38,970 bases of DNA from Sediminimonas sp. (lineage in GTDB: Bacteria > Pseudomonadota > Alphaproteobacteria > Rhodobacterales > Rhodobacteraceae): NCBI RefSeq assembly GCF_024637375.1, contig NZ_JAGXFK010000081.1, positions 1 to 38,970 on the forward strand, read 5' to 3'. This document shows, one piece after another, positions 1 through 8,456 of this stretch (position 1 is the stretch's first letter; each line of letters begins with the position of its first letter). The position numbers and the translations under genes are program-made. Under the pieces are notes generated by a model. It saw only the letters and a program-made list of their open reading frames with translations, was not told the origin of the DNA and ran no database searches.

Positions 1-513
1 GCATTGCTGGCCCATGACGCCGAGGCGCGCGAGGGTCAGCTTGCGCCGCGCTTCAACGCGCTGGTGCGCAAGGAAGCCTGCGCGGAGGTCGCCGCCGAGA
101 TCGGGCTGGGCGAAGTGATGAAACTGGGCCGCTCCGAGATGATGTCGGGCGGCCGGCGCAAGACCGCGCTGCTGGGCGACGCGATGGAGGCGGTGATCGC
201 CGCCGTCTACCTCGATGCAGGTTTCGAAGCGGCGCGTGACATGGTGCTCCGGCTATGGGGCGCGCGCATCGCACGGGTCGAAGACGACGCGCGCGATGCC
301 AAGACCGCGTTGCAGGAATGGGCGCAGGGGCGCGGCCTGGCGCCGCCCAGATATGTCGAAACCGCGCGCTCGGGGCCCGATCACGCGCCGGTCTTTACCA
401 TCCGGGCGCAGCTTGAAACCGGTGCGCACAGCGATGCCAGCGCCAAGTCCAAGCGCCAGGCCGAGCAGGCCGCCGCCCAAGCGTTGCTTGGCGATCTGGA
501 GGACGGAAAATGA
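1..513 (+). CDS. rnc: Ribonuclease III, 3' part (5' end outside window)
   Basis: RNase III cleaves double-stranded RNA during rRNA and mRNA maturation. The frame is open from base 1, so the protein starts before the window; 170 residues remain. Visible is the second half of the catalytic domain, including the metal-binding signature [14 protein letters not shown], whose Asp and Glu are family catalytic residues. A linker beginning [12 protein letters not shown] leads into a C-terminal double-stranded RNA binding domain that ends with the alanine-rich helix [13 protein letters not shown]. The first signature (LEFLGD-type) must lie upstream. The stop overlaps the era start as ATGA, which suggests translational coupling in the rnc-era operon found widely in bacteria. 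Confidence 0.96.
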   Translation, partial: ALLAHDAEAREGQLAPRFNALVRKEACAEVAAEIGLGEVMKLGRSEMMSGGRRKTALLGDAMEAVIAAVYLDAGFEAARDMVLRLWGARIARVEDDARDAKTALQEWAQGRGLAPPRYVETARSGPDHAPVFTIRAQLETGAHSDASAKSKRQAEQAAAQALLGDLEDGK

Positions 514-1415
514 CCCGACGCGCCGGTTTCGCGGCCCTTATCGGAGAGCCCAACGCGGGCAAATCCACCCTGCTCAACCGGATGGTCGGGGCCAAGGTGT
601 CGATCGTCACCCACAAGGTGCAGACCACGCGCACCCGCATCCGCGGCGTCGCCATCGAAGGTGACGCGCAGATCGTCTTCGTCGACACGCCGGGCCTGTT
701 CCAGCCGCGCCGCCGGCTCGACCGCGCGATGGTCGCCGCCGCCTGGTCGGGCGCCGCCGACGCCGACGTGATCGTGCTGCTGGTCGAGGCGCATCGCGGT
801 ATCACCGAAGGTGTCGAACGCATCCTCGAAAAGCTGGGCGAGCTGGGCAAGCACCGCACCGTCGCACTGGCCATCAACAAGATCGACCGCGTGAAATCGG
901 AGGTTCTGCTGGGCCTGACCAAGCAACTCAACGACCGATTTGCCTTTGCGCAGACATTCATGATCTCAGCCGAAAAGGGCTACGGCGTCGATGACCTGCG
1001 CCACTGGCTTGCCGAGCACATGCCCGAGGGGCCGTGGCTCTACCCCGAGGACCAGATCGCCGATCTGCCGCTGCGCATGATCGCCGCCGAGACAACGCGC
1101 GAGAAGCTGACGCTGCGCCTGCACCAGGAACTGCCCTACCAGTTGACGGTGGAAACGGAAAACTGGGAAGAGCGCAAGGACGGCTCGGCGCGCGTCGACC
1201 AGGTGATCTATGTCGTTCGCGACGGTCACAAGGGTATCGTGCTGGGCCACCGTGGCGAGACGGTCAAGGCCGTGGGCCGCGCCGCGCGCGAGGACCTGGA
1301 GGCGTTCCTTGGCCGCCGCGTTCATCTCTTCCTTCAGGTCAAGGTGCGACCCGGCTGGCTGGACGAGGCCGAACGCTACGGCGAGATGGGGCTCGACTTC
1401 AAGGATGGCGCCTGA
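510..1415 (+). CDS. era: GTPase Era
   Basis: Essential GTPase that binds the 3' end of 16S rRNA and assists 30S assembly. All G motifs are present: P-loop GEPNAGKS (12-19), DTPG (59-62), NKID (123-126) and SAEKG (153-157). A C-terminal KH RNA-binding domain carries [12 protein letters not shown] (239-250). At 301 residues it has the usual family length. The start overlaps the rnc stop by four bases, so both genes are likely on one transcript. A recurring intergenic motif follows the stop. Confidence 0.98.
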   Translation: MTRRAGFAALIGEPNAGKSTLLNRMVGAKVSIVTHKVQTTRTRIRGVAIEGDAQIVFVDTPGLFQPRRRLDRAMVAAAWSGAADADVIVLLVEAHRGITEGVERILEKLGELGKHRTVALAINKIDRVKSEVLLGLTKQLNDRFAFAQTFMISAEKGYGVDDLRHWLAEHMPEGPWLYPEDQIADLPLRMIAAETTREKLTLRLHQELPYQLTVETENWEERKDGSARVDQVIYVVRDGHKGIVLGHRGETVKAVGRAAREDLEAFLGRRVHLFLQVKVRPGWLDEAERYGEMGLDFKDGA

Positions 1416-1422
1416 ACCGATG

Positions 1423-1444
1423 CTTCATCTTTCCCGAAATACTC
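1423..1444 (+). repeat. Recurring intergenic motif, copy 1
   Basis: Eight bases after the era stop lies CTTCATCTTTCC followed by CGAAATACTC. A nearly identical block follows the Hint-domain gene (10575-10596), and looser versions lie near four other gene ends in this window. It is not a hairpin and not coding. Its role is unknown to me. Confidence 0.6.
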
Positions 1445-1481
1445 ATCGCCGTCGCAAGTGGCGCGCCGCAGGGGTCTGTGC

Positions 1482-1814
1482 ATGCCGCGGCTGACGGCGC
1501 GCTTCTGGGTCGATGCCTACATGGCGCGCCTGTCGATAGCCGATATCCCCGCCTTCGTGGTGGCCCATGGCGACGACACCGCCGGCGCGGTGCTGGTCAA
1601 GCTCAACACGCTCGACGGACAAGCCACCGCGTACACCCGCAGCTTTGATCTGATGCGCGACGCCCGGGTCTGGGCCCCGTTGGCCGAGGGCCACGAGGAT
1701 CAGGTAGACGCCGCCATCGCCCGCCAACGGGCCACCGACCCCGACCTGTGGGTGATCGAGGTCGAGGATCGCCACGGCCGCCACCTGCTGGACGAGCCGG
1801 GCCTTTCGGACTGA
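1482..1814 (+). CDS. DUF1491 family protein
   Basis: A 110-residue protein beginning MPRLTARFWVDAY, which I recognise as the DUF1491 family, small alphaproteobacterial proteins of unknown function commonly encoded just after era. Other typical blocks are VLVKLNTLDG near the middle and DPDLWVIEVEDRHGRHLLDE near the C-terminus. No catalytic motif, signal peptide or membrane segment is visible. An in-frame ATG 24 bases upstream exists, but the start at 1482 matches the family N-terminus. Its role is unknown; placement suggests cotranscription with rnc-era. Confidence 0.85.
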   Translation: MPRLTARFWVDAYMARLSIADIPAFVVAHGDDTAGAVLVKLNTLDGQATAYTRSFDLMRDARVWAPLAEGHEDQVDAAIARQRATDPDLWVIEVEDRHGRHLLDEPGLSD

Positions 1815-1846
1815 ACCCGCCACCCCCGGCCCGCCCGGCAACACGG

Positions 1847-1860
1847 TTGACCTGCATCAA
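1847..1860 (+). promoter_or_regulatory. FNR/FnrL-type binding site
   Basis: TTGAC, four bases (CTGC), then ATCAA. This fits the FNR/FnrL consensus TTGAY-N4-RTCAA at every defined position. The centre lies about 80 bases before the stress protein start. If activation is class II (centre at -41.5), transcription would begin near 1895. The expected -10 region (about 1882-1889) has no good TATAAT match, as is common for activator-dependent promoters. Confidence 0.6.
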
Positions 1861-1932
1861 TGCAGCCAGCAAGGCTTTGCGACAGGCTGCCCCGATCCGC
1901 AAGGGCAATGGCATCAAATGGGAGATCGAGAC

Positions 1933-2460
1933 ATGATGAAGCACATTTTCGTGGCGACCGATGGGTCGCCGACCGCACACAAGGCCGTGGAGTTTGCCGC
2001 AGAAATCGCGGCAAAGTTCGGCTCCGAACTGACGATCGGGCATGTGTTGCACCGCGATTCCGATATCGACGAAATGGCCCACATGGCGGAAGCCGAACAC
2101 CTGGTGGAGCATGCCGCGCGCAAGTCGCAGCGGGAATTCGACGTACCCCCGGCAAGCATGGGCTCGCTGTTCGCCGACATCCAGAGCGGCGCCGAGACGG
2201 CGCGGCTGATCACCGTGATCGGAGACGAAATCCTTGCCCGCGCCGAGCGCCGCGCCACGGATATCGGCGCGAAATCGGTGCACAAGCACTCGGCCAACGG
2301 CAAGCCGGCCAACGCGATCCTCGACATGGCCCAGGAGGCCGGCGCCGACATGATCGTGCTGGGTCACCGCGGGTTGGGGCGGGTGCGCTCGCTGATCCAG
2401 GGCAGCGTGTCGCAGAAGGTCAACCTGCACGCCGATTGCACGGTGGTCTCGGTGCGCTGA
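1933..2460 (+). CDS. Universal stress protein, UspA family
   Basis: A cytoplasmic UspA-fold protein of 175 residues. It begins with the family pattern IFVATDGS and ends with the ATP-binding glycine motif [15 protein letters not shown] (144-158), then a terminal strand TVVSVR. It is longer than the roughly 145 residues usual for the family because of an inserted helical segment between residues about 45 and 110. I chose 1933 because GGGAGA at 1920-1925 is well placed for it; an ATG at 1918 overlaps that element. The FNR-type box upstream suggests induction under low oxygen. It sits between DUF1491 and recO, which are otherwise typical neighbours. Confidence 0.88.
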   Translation: MMKHIFVATDGSPTAHKAVEFAAEIAAKFGSELTIGHVLHRDSDIDEMAHMAEAEHLVEHAARKSQREFDVPPASMGSLFADIQSGAETARLITVIGDEILARAERRATDIGAKSVHKHSANGKPANAILDMAQEAGADMIVLGHRGLGRVRSLIQGSVSQKVNLHADCTVVSVR

Positions 2461-2536
2461 CCGGCGCCGCCGGGGCTTGGCATCCGGGGCGATCTGCTGT
2501 CCTATCGGGGCAGCAGCAGAAAGGCCGGGGCCGACG

Positions 2537-3271
2537 ATGGAATGGCGCGATCAGGGCATGGTGCTGTCGGTACGACGGCACGGCGAGACTTCGGCGATCG
2601 TCGAGGTGTTCACGCCGCAACACGGCCGCCATGCCGGCGTGGTGCGCGGCGGCGCGGGGCGGCGCATGGCGCCGGTGCTGCAACCGGGCACACAGCTTGA
2701 TCTGACATGGCGCGCGCGGCTTGAGGATCACATCGGTACTTTCACGGTGGAACCGCTGCGCGGCCGCGCGGCGGGGCTGATGGGGGATCGACTGGCGCTG
2801 GCGGGGCTGGGCGCGGTCACGGCGCTGCTGTTGTTCGTGCTGCCCGAGCGCGAGGCGCACCCCGCGCTTTACGCGCGCAGCGAGGCGCTGCTCGATCTTC
2901 TGGGCCGCTCCGACGTCTGGCCTCTGGCCTATCTGCAATGGGAACTGGCGGTGCTCGAAGAGATGGGCTTCGGGCTCGACCTGGCGTCCTGCGCGGTGCT
3001 GGGGGCGGCGGCGAACGATCTCAGCTATGTCTCACCGCGCACCGGGCGCGCGGTGTCGCGCGGCGGCGCCGGCGACTGGGCCGACCGGCTGTTGCCGCTG
3101 CCCGCCTGCATGCTGGGCCACGGCCCGGCGCCGGATTCCGAGGTGATGCAGGGGCTCGGCACGACGGGTCACTTCCTGCGCGCACGCCTGGCGCCGGCGC
3201 TTGGCAACCGCCCCCTGCCCGAGGCGCGCGACCGTTTCGTGGAAACCTTCCGCAAGACCTTGCGCGAATGA
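2537..3271 (+). CDS. recO: DNA repair protein RecO
   Basis: RecO works with RecR (and RecF) to load RecA on SSB-coated single-stranded DNA. This 244-residue protein has an N-terminal OB-fold region ([19 protein letters not shown] and on) and a helical C-terminal part with the family stretch [10 protein letters not shown] and [11 protein letters not shown]. No zinc-binding cysteine cluster is seen. The start at 2537 gives the family N-terminus; the frame extends upstream without a plausible start. It converges with the TetR gene, with 35 bases between. Confidence 0.95.
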   Translation: MEWRDQGMVLSVRRHGETSAIVEVFTPQHGRHAGVVRGGAGRRMAPVLQPGTQLDLTWRARLEDHIGTFTVEPLRGRAAGLMGDRLALAGLGAVTALLLFVLPEREAHPALYARSEALLDLLGRSDVWPLAYLQWELAVLEEMGFGLDLASCAVLGAAANDLSYVSPRTGRAVSRGGAGDWADRLLPLPACMLGHGPAPDSEVMQGLGTTGHFLRARLAPALGNRPLPEARDRFVETFRKTLRE

Positions 3272-3306
3272 TCGCGCACAAGCGTCAGGGAATGGTCAGG
3301 CAGCGA

Positions 3307-3846
3307 TCAATCGCGCAGCGCCAGCACCAGGTCGACGAGGCTTCCGATCGCGTCTTCCACTGCACCGTCCTCACCGGGCAGTTGCGGCATGCCGATCGCC
3401 GCGGCGTGCAGGATTCGCGCCATTTCCGGGTTGGTGATACCGGTGTCGGCCAGCAGTTCGACCAGGCGCGCGTGGCAGTGCGCATCGAACCGGGCCAGGG
3501 CCGCGCGCGCCGCTGCGCTGTCGTGCGCCCAGGCACGCACCGCGGCACCGGCGCCGCGGGCCGCCAGCATCGCGACCGACTGGCAAACCCCGCGCAGTTG
3601 CGCCGCGGCCGGGGCAGCGGCGTCCTGCGCGCTATCGAGTGCGGCGAGCGCACCGTCAGACCACTGCGCCAGCAGCGCCGCGTGAAAATCCGGCACATCC
3701 TTGAAATGCCAGTAGAAAGAGCCCTTGGTGGTGTTCATCCGCCGCGACATGGGCTCGGCACGCAGCGCACCGGGGCCGTCGCTTGCCAAGACCTGCACCC
3801 CGGCGACAAGCCAGTCGCGGCGAGTGAGGCGGCTGGAGTTCGACAT
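3307..3846 (-). CDS. TetR/AcrR family transcriptional repressor
   Basis: A 179-residue one-component regulator. Residues 7-50 form the TetR DNA-binding domain, with recognition helix TTKGSFYWHF (39-48), the family hallmark. The C-terminal 130 residues are alanine-rich helices expected to bind a ligand and dimerise. The gene is divergent from the RND efflux operon with a 236-base shared region holding inverted repeats over a predicted promoter. Local repression of the pump, relieved by a substrate, is the usual arrangement; here that is inference. No clear Shine-Dalgarno sequence precedes the start. Confidence 0.9.
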   Translation of the reverse strand: MSNSSRLTRRDWLVAGVQVLASDGPGALRAEPMSRRMNTTKGSFYWHFKDVPDFHAALLAQWSDGALAALDSAQDAAAPAAAQLRGVCQSVAMLAARGAGAAVRAWAHDSAAARAALARFDAHCHARLVELLADTGITNPEMARILHAAAIGMPQLPGEDGAVEDAIGSLVDLVLALRD

Positions 3847-3866
3847 GGACAGATCATATGGTGTCC
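3847..3866. promoter_or_regulatory. Inverted repeat abutting the tetR start
   Basis: GGACA and TGTCC arms of five bases flank a ten-base centre containing CATATG. It lies directly against the repressor start codon, where an autoregulatory operator could sit. The arms are short, so this is weak evidence. Confidence 0.3.
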
Positions 3867-3993
3867 GGCGTGTGGGAGCAAACCCGCAATCGCTTGGGCG
3901 CGCAAATGCCGCAATGCAGCACGCAAGCGCCGCTTGCCGCTTCGGGGATCAAGGGCGTACCCTATGCAGACAACGAAACCGCAACCGTGCAGG

Positions 3994-4022
3994 TTGTGCC
4001 GGGACGCAGGCACCTCTATATA
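3994..4022 (+). promoter_or_regulatory. Predicted sigma-70 promoter of the efflux operon
   Basis: TTGTGC (3994-3999), a 17-base spacer, then TATATA (4017-4022). It lies in the only AT-rich part of the tetR/efflux intergenic region, about 60 bases before the adaptor start. An inverted repeat CAACC-N5-GGTTG (3982-3996) overlaps the -35 element. Confidence 0.5.
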
Positions 4023-4038
4023 TTCCGAAATTGGAATA
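4021..4038. promoter_or_regulatory. Candidate TetR operator over the start of transcription
   Basis: TATTCC and GGAATA form perfect six-base arms around GAAATT. The site covers the end of the predicted -10 element and the expected transcription start, where repressor binding would block RNA polymerase. The length and symmetry suit a TetR dimer. Assignment to the adjacent regulator is inference. Confidence 0.5.
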
Positions 4039-4041
4039 GTA

Positions 4042-4062
4042 GGGGGCCGAAAACGGTCCCCC
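4042..4062 (+). other. GC hairpin in the efflux operon leader
   Basis: GGGGGCCG, a short AAAA loop and CGGTCCCCC form an imperfect hairpin (one bulged T) just upstream of the adaptor ribosome binding site GGAAGGAAG. No T-run follows, so it is more likely an mRNA leader structure than a terminator. Confidence 0.4.
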
Positions 4063-4082
4063 GCACTGGAAGGAAGACGAAG

Positions 4083-5063
4083 ATGCGCCTGATTGCTTTC
4101 GCCGCCGCGCTGATCGCGGTTCTGCCGGCGGGCCTGGCCGCGCAGGCGGCTTTCACCGTCGAACCGGTCACGTTGACCGAATGGAAGTCCGTCTACGGCC
4201 GGATAGAGGCGCGCGACCGCGTGCCCGCGCGCGCCCGGCTGGGTGGCACGTTGGTGCGGCTGGGGGTGACCGAGGGCGACCGGGTCAGCAGCGGCCAGGA
4301 CGTGGCGAGGATCAAGGACGACAAGCTGGAATTCCGCCTCTCGGCGCTGGACGCAAGGGCCGAGGCGTTGACCTCGCAGCTCGAGAACGCGAGCAGCGAA
4401 CTGGCGCGCGGCGAAAAGCTGCTGGAACGCGGCGTGACCACCGCGCAACGGCTGGATGCCCTGCGCACCGATGTCAACGTGCTGCGCAACGAACTGGACG
4501 GCGTGCAGGCCGACCGCCACGTTATCGAGCAGCAAGTCACCGAAGGCACGGTTCTGGCACCGCTCGACGGGCTGGTTCTGGACGTGCCGGTGACAAAGGG
4601 CGCGGTGGTGATGCCCGGCGAGGTCGTCGCCACCATCGGTGGCGGCGGCTTTTTCCTGCGCCTGGCGGTGCCCGAACGCCACGCCGGATCGCTTGTCGAA
4701 GGCGAAACCATCGAGATCGAGGAAAAGGGCAAGACCCGCGACGGCACGCTGGCGCGCATTTATCCGCAAATCGAGAACGGCCGCGTCATCGCCGATGTCG
4801 AGGTGCCGGGGTTGAGCGACTCCTTCGTCAACAAGCGGGTGCTGGTGCGTCTGCCGGTCGACGAACGCGCGGCGCTGGTGGTGCCCGAGGCGGCACTGAT
4901 TACCCGCGCGGGGCTGGATTACCTGCGCATCTCCGGGGGCGAAGATGGCACCCTGCTGCGAACCGTCCTGCCGGGGCAGCGCCACGTCATCGACGGGCGC
5001 CCCATGGTCGAGATCGTGACCGGGCTGAACCCCGGCGAAACCGTGGTGATCGGCAATGAGTGA
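4083..5063 (+). CDS. RND efflux periplasmic adaptor (membrane fusion protein)
   Basis: A 326-residue HlyD/AcrA-type adaptor that would link an inner-membrane RND pump to an outer-membrane channel. Residues 1-21 form a Sec signal peptide ending AGLAAQA; there is no lipobox cysteine, so it is not a lipoprotein. Two half lipoyl-like domains are visible (GTLVRLGVTEGDRVSSGQDVARI around residue 52 and APLDGLVLDVPVTKGAVVMPGE around 160), separated by a helical hairpin of about 80 residues, followed by beta-barrel and membrane-proximal regions. The stop overlaps the pump gene by eight bases, so the two are surely cotranslated. The substrate cannot be told. Confidence 0.92.
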   Translation: MRLIAFAAALIAVLPAGLAAQAAFTVEPVTLTEWKSVYGRIEARDRVPARARLGGTLVRLGVTEGDRVSSGQDVARIKDDKLEFRLSALDARAEALTSQLENASSELARGEKLLERGVTTAQRLDALRTDVNVLRNELDGVQADRHVIEQQVTEGTVLAPLDGLVLDVPVTKGAVVMPGEVVATIGGGGFFLRLAVPERHAGSLVEGETIEIEEKGKTRDGTLARIYPQIENGRVIADVEVPGLSDSFVNKRVLVRLPVDERAALVVPEAALITRAGLDYLRISGGEDGTLLRTVLPGQRHVIDGRPMVEIVTGLNPGETVVIGNE

Positions 5064-8000
5064 CAACGAGAACAATCCCGGCGACGGCGTCAAACTGGGG
5101 CTGGCGGGCCACCTGACCCGCGCCTTCGTGACATCGCCGCTGACGCCGCTTTTCATCATCGCCGCGCTGGCGGTCGGGATCGTGGCGCTCGTCACCCTGC
5201 CGCGCGAGGAAGAGCCACAGATCTCGGTGCCGCTGGTCGATATTCACATCGACGCGGCCGGACTCAGGGCGCCGGACGCGGTGCAACTGGTGACCGAGCC
5301 GATGGAAACCATCGTCAAGGCGATCAACGATGTCGAGCACGTCTATTCGCAAACTCAGGATGACGGCGCCCTGGTGACCGCGCGCTTCGAGGTCGGCACC
5401 TCGACCGACGCGGCGGTTCTGCGCGTTCACGACCAGGTGCGCGCCAACATGGACCGCATCCCCGTGGGCATTCCGCGGCCGCTGATCGTGGGGCGCGGCA
5501 TCGACGACGTGGCGATCGTGGCGCTGACCTTTTCGTCCGCGCCCGGTTCGGGTGTATCGGGCAACGACCTGACGCGCGTGGCGCGCGAAGTACGCACCGA
5601 GGTCGCCAAGATCGATAATGTCGGCCTGTCCTACCTGGTGGGCGAAGTGCCCGAAATCCTGCGCGTCGCGCCCGACCCGGAAAGGCTGGCGCTATACGGC
5701 GTGACGTTGCAACAACTGGCCGGCAAGCTGGCCGGCGCCAACCGCACCTTCAACACCGGCAAGCTGCGTGACGGCGGCCAGCAGATCGACCTGATCGCCG
5801 GTGAGACGCTGATCGCACCGGCACAGATCGCCAACCTGCTGGTCACCACCCGCGACGGGCGCGCCGTCTACGTGGGCGACGTGGCGGACGTATCCTTTGT
5901 CAGCGACAGCGCCGACATGGTCGTCTCGAACGTCACCCGCGATGCGGACGGCGCCGTGCAGCGCGCCCCGGCGGTAACGCTGGCGGTGGCCAAGCGCGCC
6001 GGCGCCAACGCCGTGGTCGTGGCCGAGGAGATACTGCACAAGCTGGACACGCTGAAGGACGACTTGATCCCCGACAGCGTCATCGTGGACGTGACCCGCA
6101 ACTATGGCGAGACGGCCAACGAAAAGGCAAACGAGCTGCTTTTCCACCTTGGGCTGGCGACGATATCCATTGTCGGGCTTGTGCTTGTGGCGATCGGCTG
6201 GCGCGAATCCATCGTGGTGGCGATCGTCATTCCGGTGACCATCCTGCTGACGCTGTTCGCCGCCTGGATCATGGGCTACACGCTCAACCGGGTGTCGCTG
6301 TTCGCGCTGATCTTTTCCATCGGCATCCTCGTGGACGACGCCATCGTGGTGATCGAGAATATCGCGCGACACTGGGCAATAGACCCCGCCAAAAGCCGTG
6401 TGCGCGGCGCCATCGAGGCGGTGGCCGAGGTCGGCAACCCCACCATCGTGGCGACGCTGACGGTGGTCGCGGCACTGCTGCCGATGCTGTTCGTCTCGGG
6501 GCTCATGGGCCCCTACATGAGCCCCATCCCCGCCAATGCCAGCGCCGCGATGATCTTTTCGTTCTTCGTGGCCGTCATCATCACGCCCTGGCTGATGGTC
6601 AAGATCGCCGGCAAAGCAAAGGTGAGCGAACACGCCCATGACGACACCTATGGCGGCCATCCGGGTGGCATGCTGGGGCGCATTTACGCCGCCGTGGCGC
6701 GGCCGCTGCTGGCGACGAAATCGGGCTCGCTGGCCTTTCTGCTGGTCACGGTGGTGATCTCTTTCGGGTCTCTGGGGCTCCTCTACACCAAGGATGTGAC
6801 CGTCAAGCTGCTGCCCTTCGACAACAAGTCGGAACTGATGGTGGTGATCGACCTGCCCGAGGGCGCTTCGGTCGAGGCGACGGACGCGGTCGCGCAAAGA
6901 GTGGCGCGCGCCGCGCTGGAGATGCCCGAGGTGACGCAGGCCCAGACCCATGCCGGCACAGCGGCGCCGTTCAACTTCAACGGTCTGGTGCGGCACTACT
7001 ATATCCGGGGCGCGCCACAGATGGGCGACGTGGATCTGCAACTGGCGGCAAAGGATCACCGCGAACGCGCCAGCCACGAAATCGCGCTGGATCTGCGCGA
7101 GCGGCTGAGGGCGCTGGACGTGCCCGAGGGCACCACGCTCAAGACCGTCGAGCCGCCGCCGGGCCCGCCGGTGATCTCGACGCTTCTGGCCGAGATCTAC
7201 GGCCCCACGCCCGAGGCCCGGCGCGCGGCCGCAGCCAAGGTGCGCACGGCGTTCGAAAGCGTGCCCTTCATCGTGGATGTCGACGACAGCTACGGCACCC
7301 GGTCGCGGCGCCTGCGCGCGGTGATTTCCAACGACGACCTGGATTTCTTCCGCGTTCAGGAAAGTGACGTGTTCGACACGCTGGCGCTGCTGAACGGGGG
7401 CCGTACGGTGGGCTATTCGCACCGCGGCGAAGGGCGCGACCCGATACCTATCGTGGTCGAGCGCCCGCTGGCCGAACGGGTGATGGACGAACGGTTCCTG
7501 ACCACCCCGATCCCCGCCAACCTGCTGCCCGGCGCGCGCGGGGTGGTCGAACTGGGCGATGTCGTGCGGGTGCACGAAGAGCGCGCCTCGTACCCCGTGT
7601 TCCGCCACAACGGGCGCGCCGCCGAGATGGTCACCGCCGAACTGGCGGGCGATTTCGAGGCGCCGCTCTACGGCATGATCGCGGTGCAGGAGGCGCTGGA
7701 CAAGATGGACTGGGAACCGGGCACCAAGCCCGAGATCAGCCTGAACGGCCAGCCCGAGGATGAAAGCAAGGTCACGCTGCTGTGGGACGGCGAGTGGGAG
7801 GTGACATGGGTCACCTTCCGCGACATGGGCGCGGCCTTTGGCGTGGCGTTGCTGGGCATCTACATCCTGGTGGTGGCGCAGTTCGGGTCGTTCAAACTGC
7901 CGCTGGTGATCCTGACGCCGGTGCCGCTGACCTTCGTCGGCATCATGGCCGGGCACTGGCTGTGGGGGGCGCCGTTCAGCGCCACCTCGATGATCGGCTT

Positions 8001-8286
8001 CATCGCGCTGGCCGGCATCATCGTGCGCAACTCGATCCTGCTGGTGGATTTCATCCGCCACGCCGACACCACCGGCAAGCCCAAGCTCGATATCCTGATC
8101 GAGGCCGGCGCAATCCGGTTCAAGCCCATCCTGCTGACCGCCATCGCGGCGATGATCGGCGCGCTGGTGATCTTGTCCGACCCGATCTTCCAGGGGCTGG
8201 CGTTGTCGCTGCTCTTCGGGTTGCTCAGCTCGACCCTGCTGACGGTGCTGGTGATCCCGGCGATCTACCGCGTGTTCCGCACCTGA
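5056..8286 (+). CDS. RND-family efflux pump inner-membrane permease
   Basis: A 1076-residue proton-driven RND permease of AcrB/acriflavin-resistance type. It has one N-terminal transmembrane helix (about 30-50), a large periplasmic loop, helices 2-6 from about 360, a second periplasmic loop from about 590, and the final helices from about 925. The proton-relay aspartates are D427 and D428 in GILVDDAIVVIEN. In TM10 the AcrB lysine position (K940) is R991 in IIVRNSILLVDF. A histidine-rich cytoplasmic loop (EHAHDDTYGGHPGG) follows TM6. No outer-membrane factor gene is adjacent, so a channel from elsewhere must be used. Drug, solvent or lipid export are all possible. Confidence 0.95.
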   Translation: MSDNENNPGDGVKLGLAGHLTRAFVTSPLTPLFIIAALAVGIVALVTLPREEEPQISVPLVDIHIDAAGLRAPDAVQLVTEPMETIVKAINDVEHVYSQTQDDGALVTARFEVGTSTDAAVLRVHDQVRANMDRIPVGIPRPLIVGRGIDDVAIVALTFSSAPGSGVSGNDLTRVAREVRTEVAKIDNVGLSYLVGEVPEILRVAPDPERLALYGVTLQQLAGKLAGANRTFNTGKLRDGGQQIDLIAGETLIAPAQIANLLVTTRDGRAVYVGDVADVSFVSDSADMVVSNVTRDADGAVQRAPAVTLAVAKRAGANAVVVAEEILHKLDTLKDDLIPDSVIVDVTRNYGETANEKANELLFHLGLATISIVGLVLVAIGWRESIVVAIVIPVTILLTLFAAWIMGYTLNRVSLFALIFSIGILVDDAIVVIENIARHWAIDPAKSRVRGAIEAVAEVGNPTIVATLTVVAALLPMLFVSGLMGPYMSPIPANASAAMIFSFFVAVIITPWLMVKIAGKAKVSEHAHDDTYGGHPGGMLGRIYAAVARPLLATKSGSLAFLLVTVVISFGSLGLLYTKDVTVKLLPFDNKSELMVVIDLPEGASVEATDAVAQRVARAALEMPEVTQAQTHAGTAAPFNFNGLVRHYYIRGAPQMGDVDLQLAAKDHRERASHEIALDLRERLRALDVPEGTTLKTVEPPPGPPVISTLLAEIYGPTPEARRAAAAKVRTAFESVPFIVDVDDSYGTRSRRLRAVISNDDLDFFRVQESDVFDTLALLNGGRTVGYSHRGEGRDPIPIVVERPLAERVMDERFLTTPIPANLLPGARGVVELGDVVRVHEERASYPVFRHNGRAAEMVTAELAGDFEAPLYGMIAVQEALDKMDWEPGTKPEISLNGQPEDESKVTLLWDGEWEVTWVTFRDMGAAFGVALLGIYILVVAQFGSFKLPLVILTPVPLTFVGIMAGHWLWGAPFSATSMIGFIALAGIIVRNSILLVDFIRHADTTGKPKLDILIEAGAIRFKPILLTAIAAMIGALVILSDPIFQGLALSLLFGLLSSTLLTVLVIPAIYRVFRT

Positions 8287-8292
8287 TCCTGG

Positions 8293-8326
8293 CCACAGCC
8301 CCCCGCGCGCGCGTGCGGGGCTGTGG
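8293..8326 (+). terminator. Stem-loop after the efflux operon
   Basis: CCACAGCCCC (8293-8302) and GGGGCTGTGG (8317-8326) form a perfect ten-pair stem with a GC-rich 14-base loop, seven bases after the pump stop. There is no T-run, so termination may be inefficient or the stem may protect the 3' end. Confidence 0.6.
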
Positions 8327-8456
8327 CACCGTCGCTACGGTGGCGCGGGAAACCCCCGCCCGGATGCACCTTTTGCCGGATTCACCCTAGCCGGGCGACG
8401 TGGCCTCGGTTAGAACAAATCTCGACGCTGGGGGGCGCCAAACACGGGAACATGGG

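Noticed and set aside
5692..8061. Very long open frames antisense to real genes (also 34710-36869 minus, 13052-15364 plus)
   Set aside because: They mirror the codon pattern of the efflux pump, clpA and trpB/phnM in GC-rich DNA, are rich in His, Arg, Gln and Ala, and show no domain.
8340..8400. CACCTTTTGCCGGATTCACCC before the LpxR-like gene as another copy of the recurring motif
   Set aside because: It lacks the AAAATAC half and matches too poorly.
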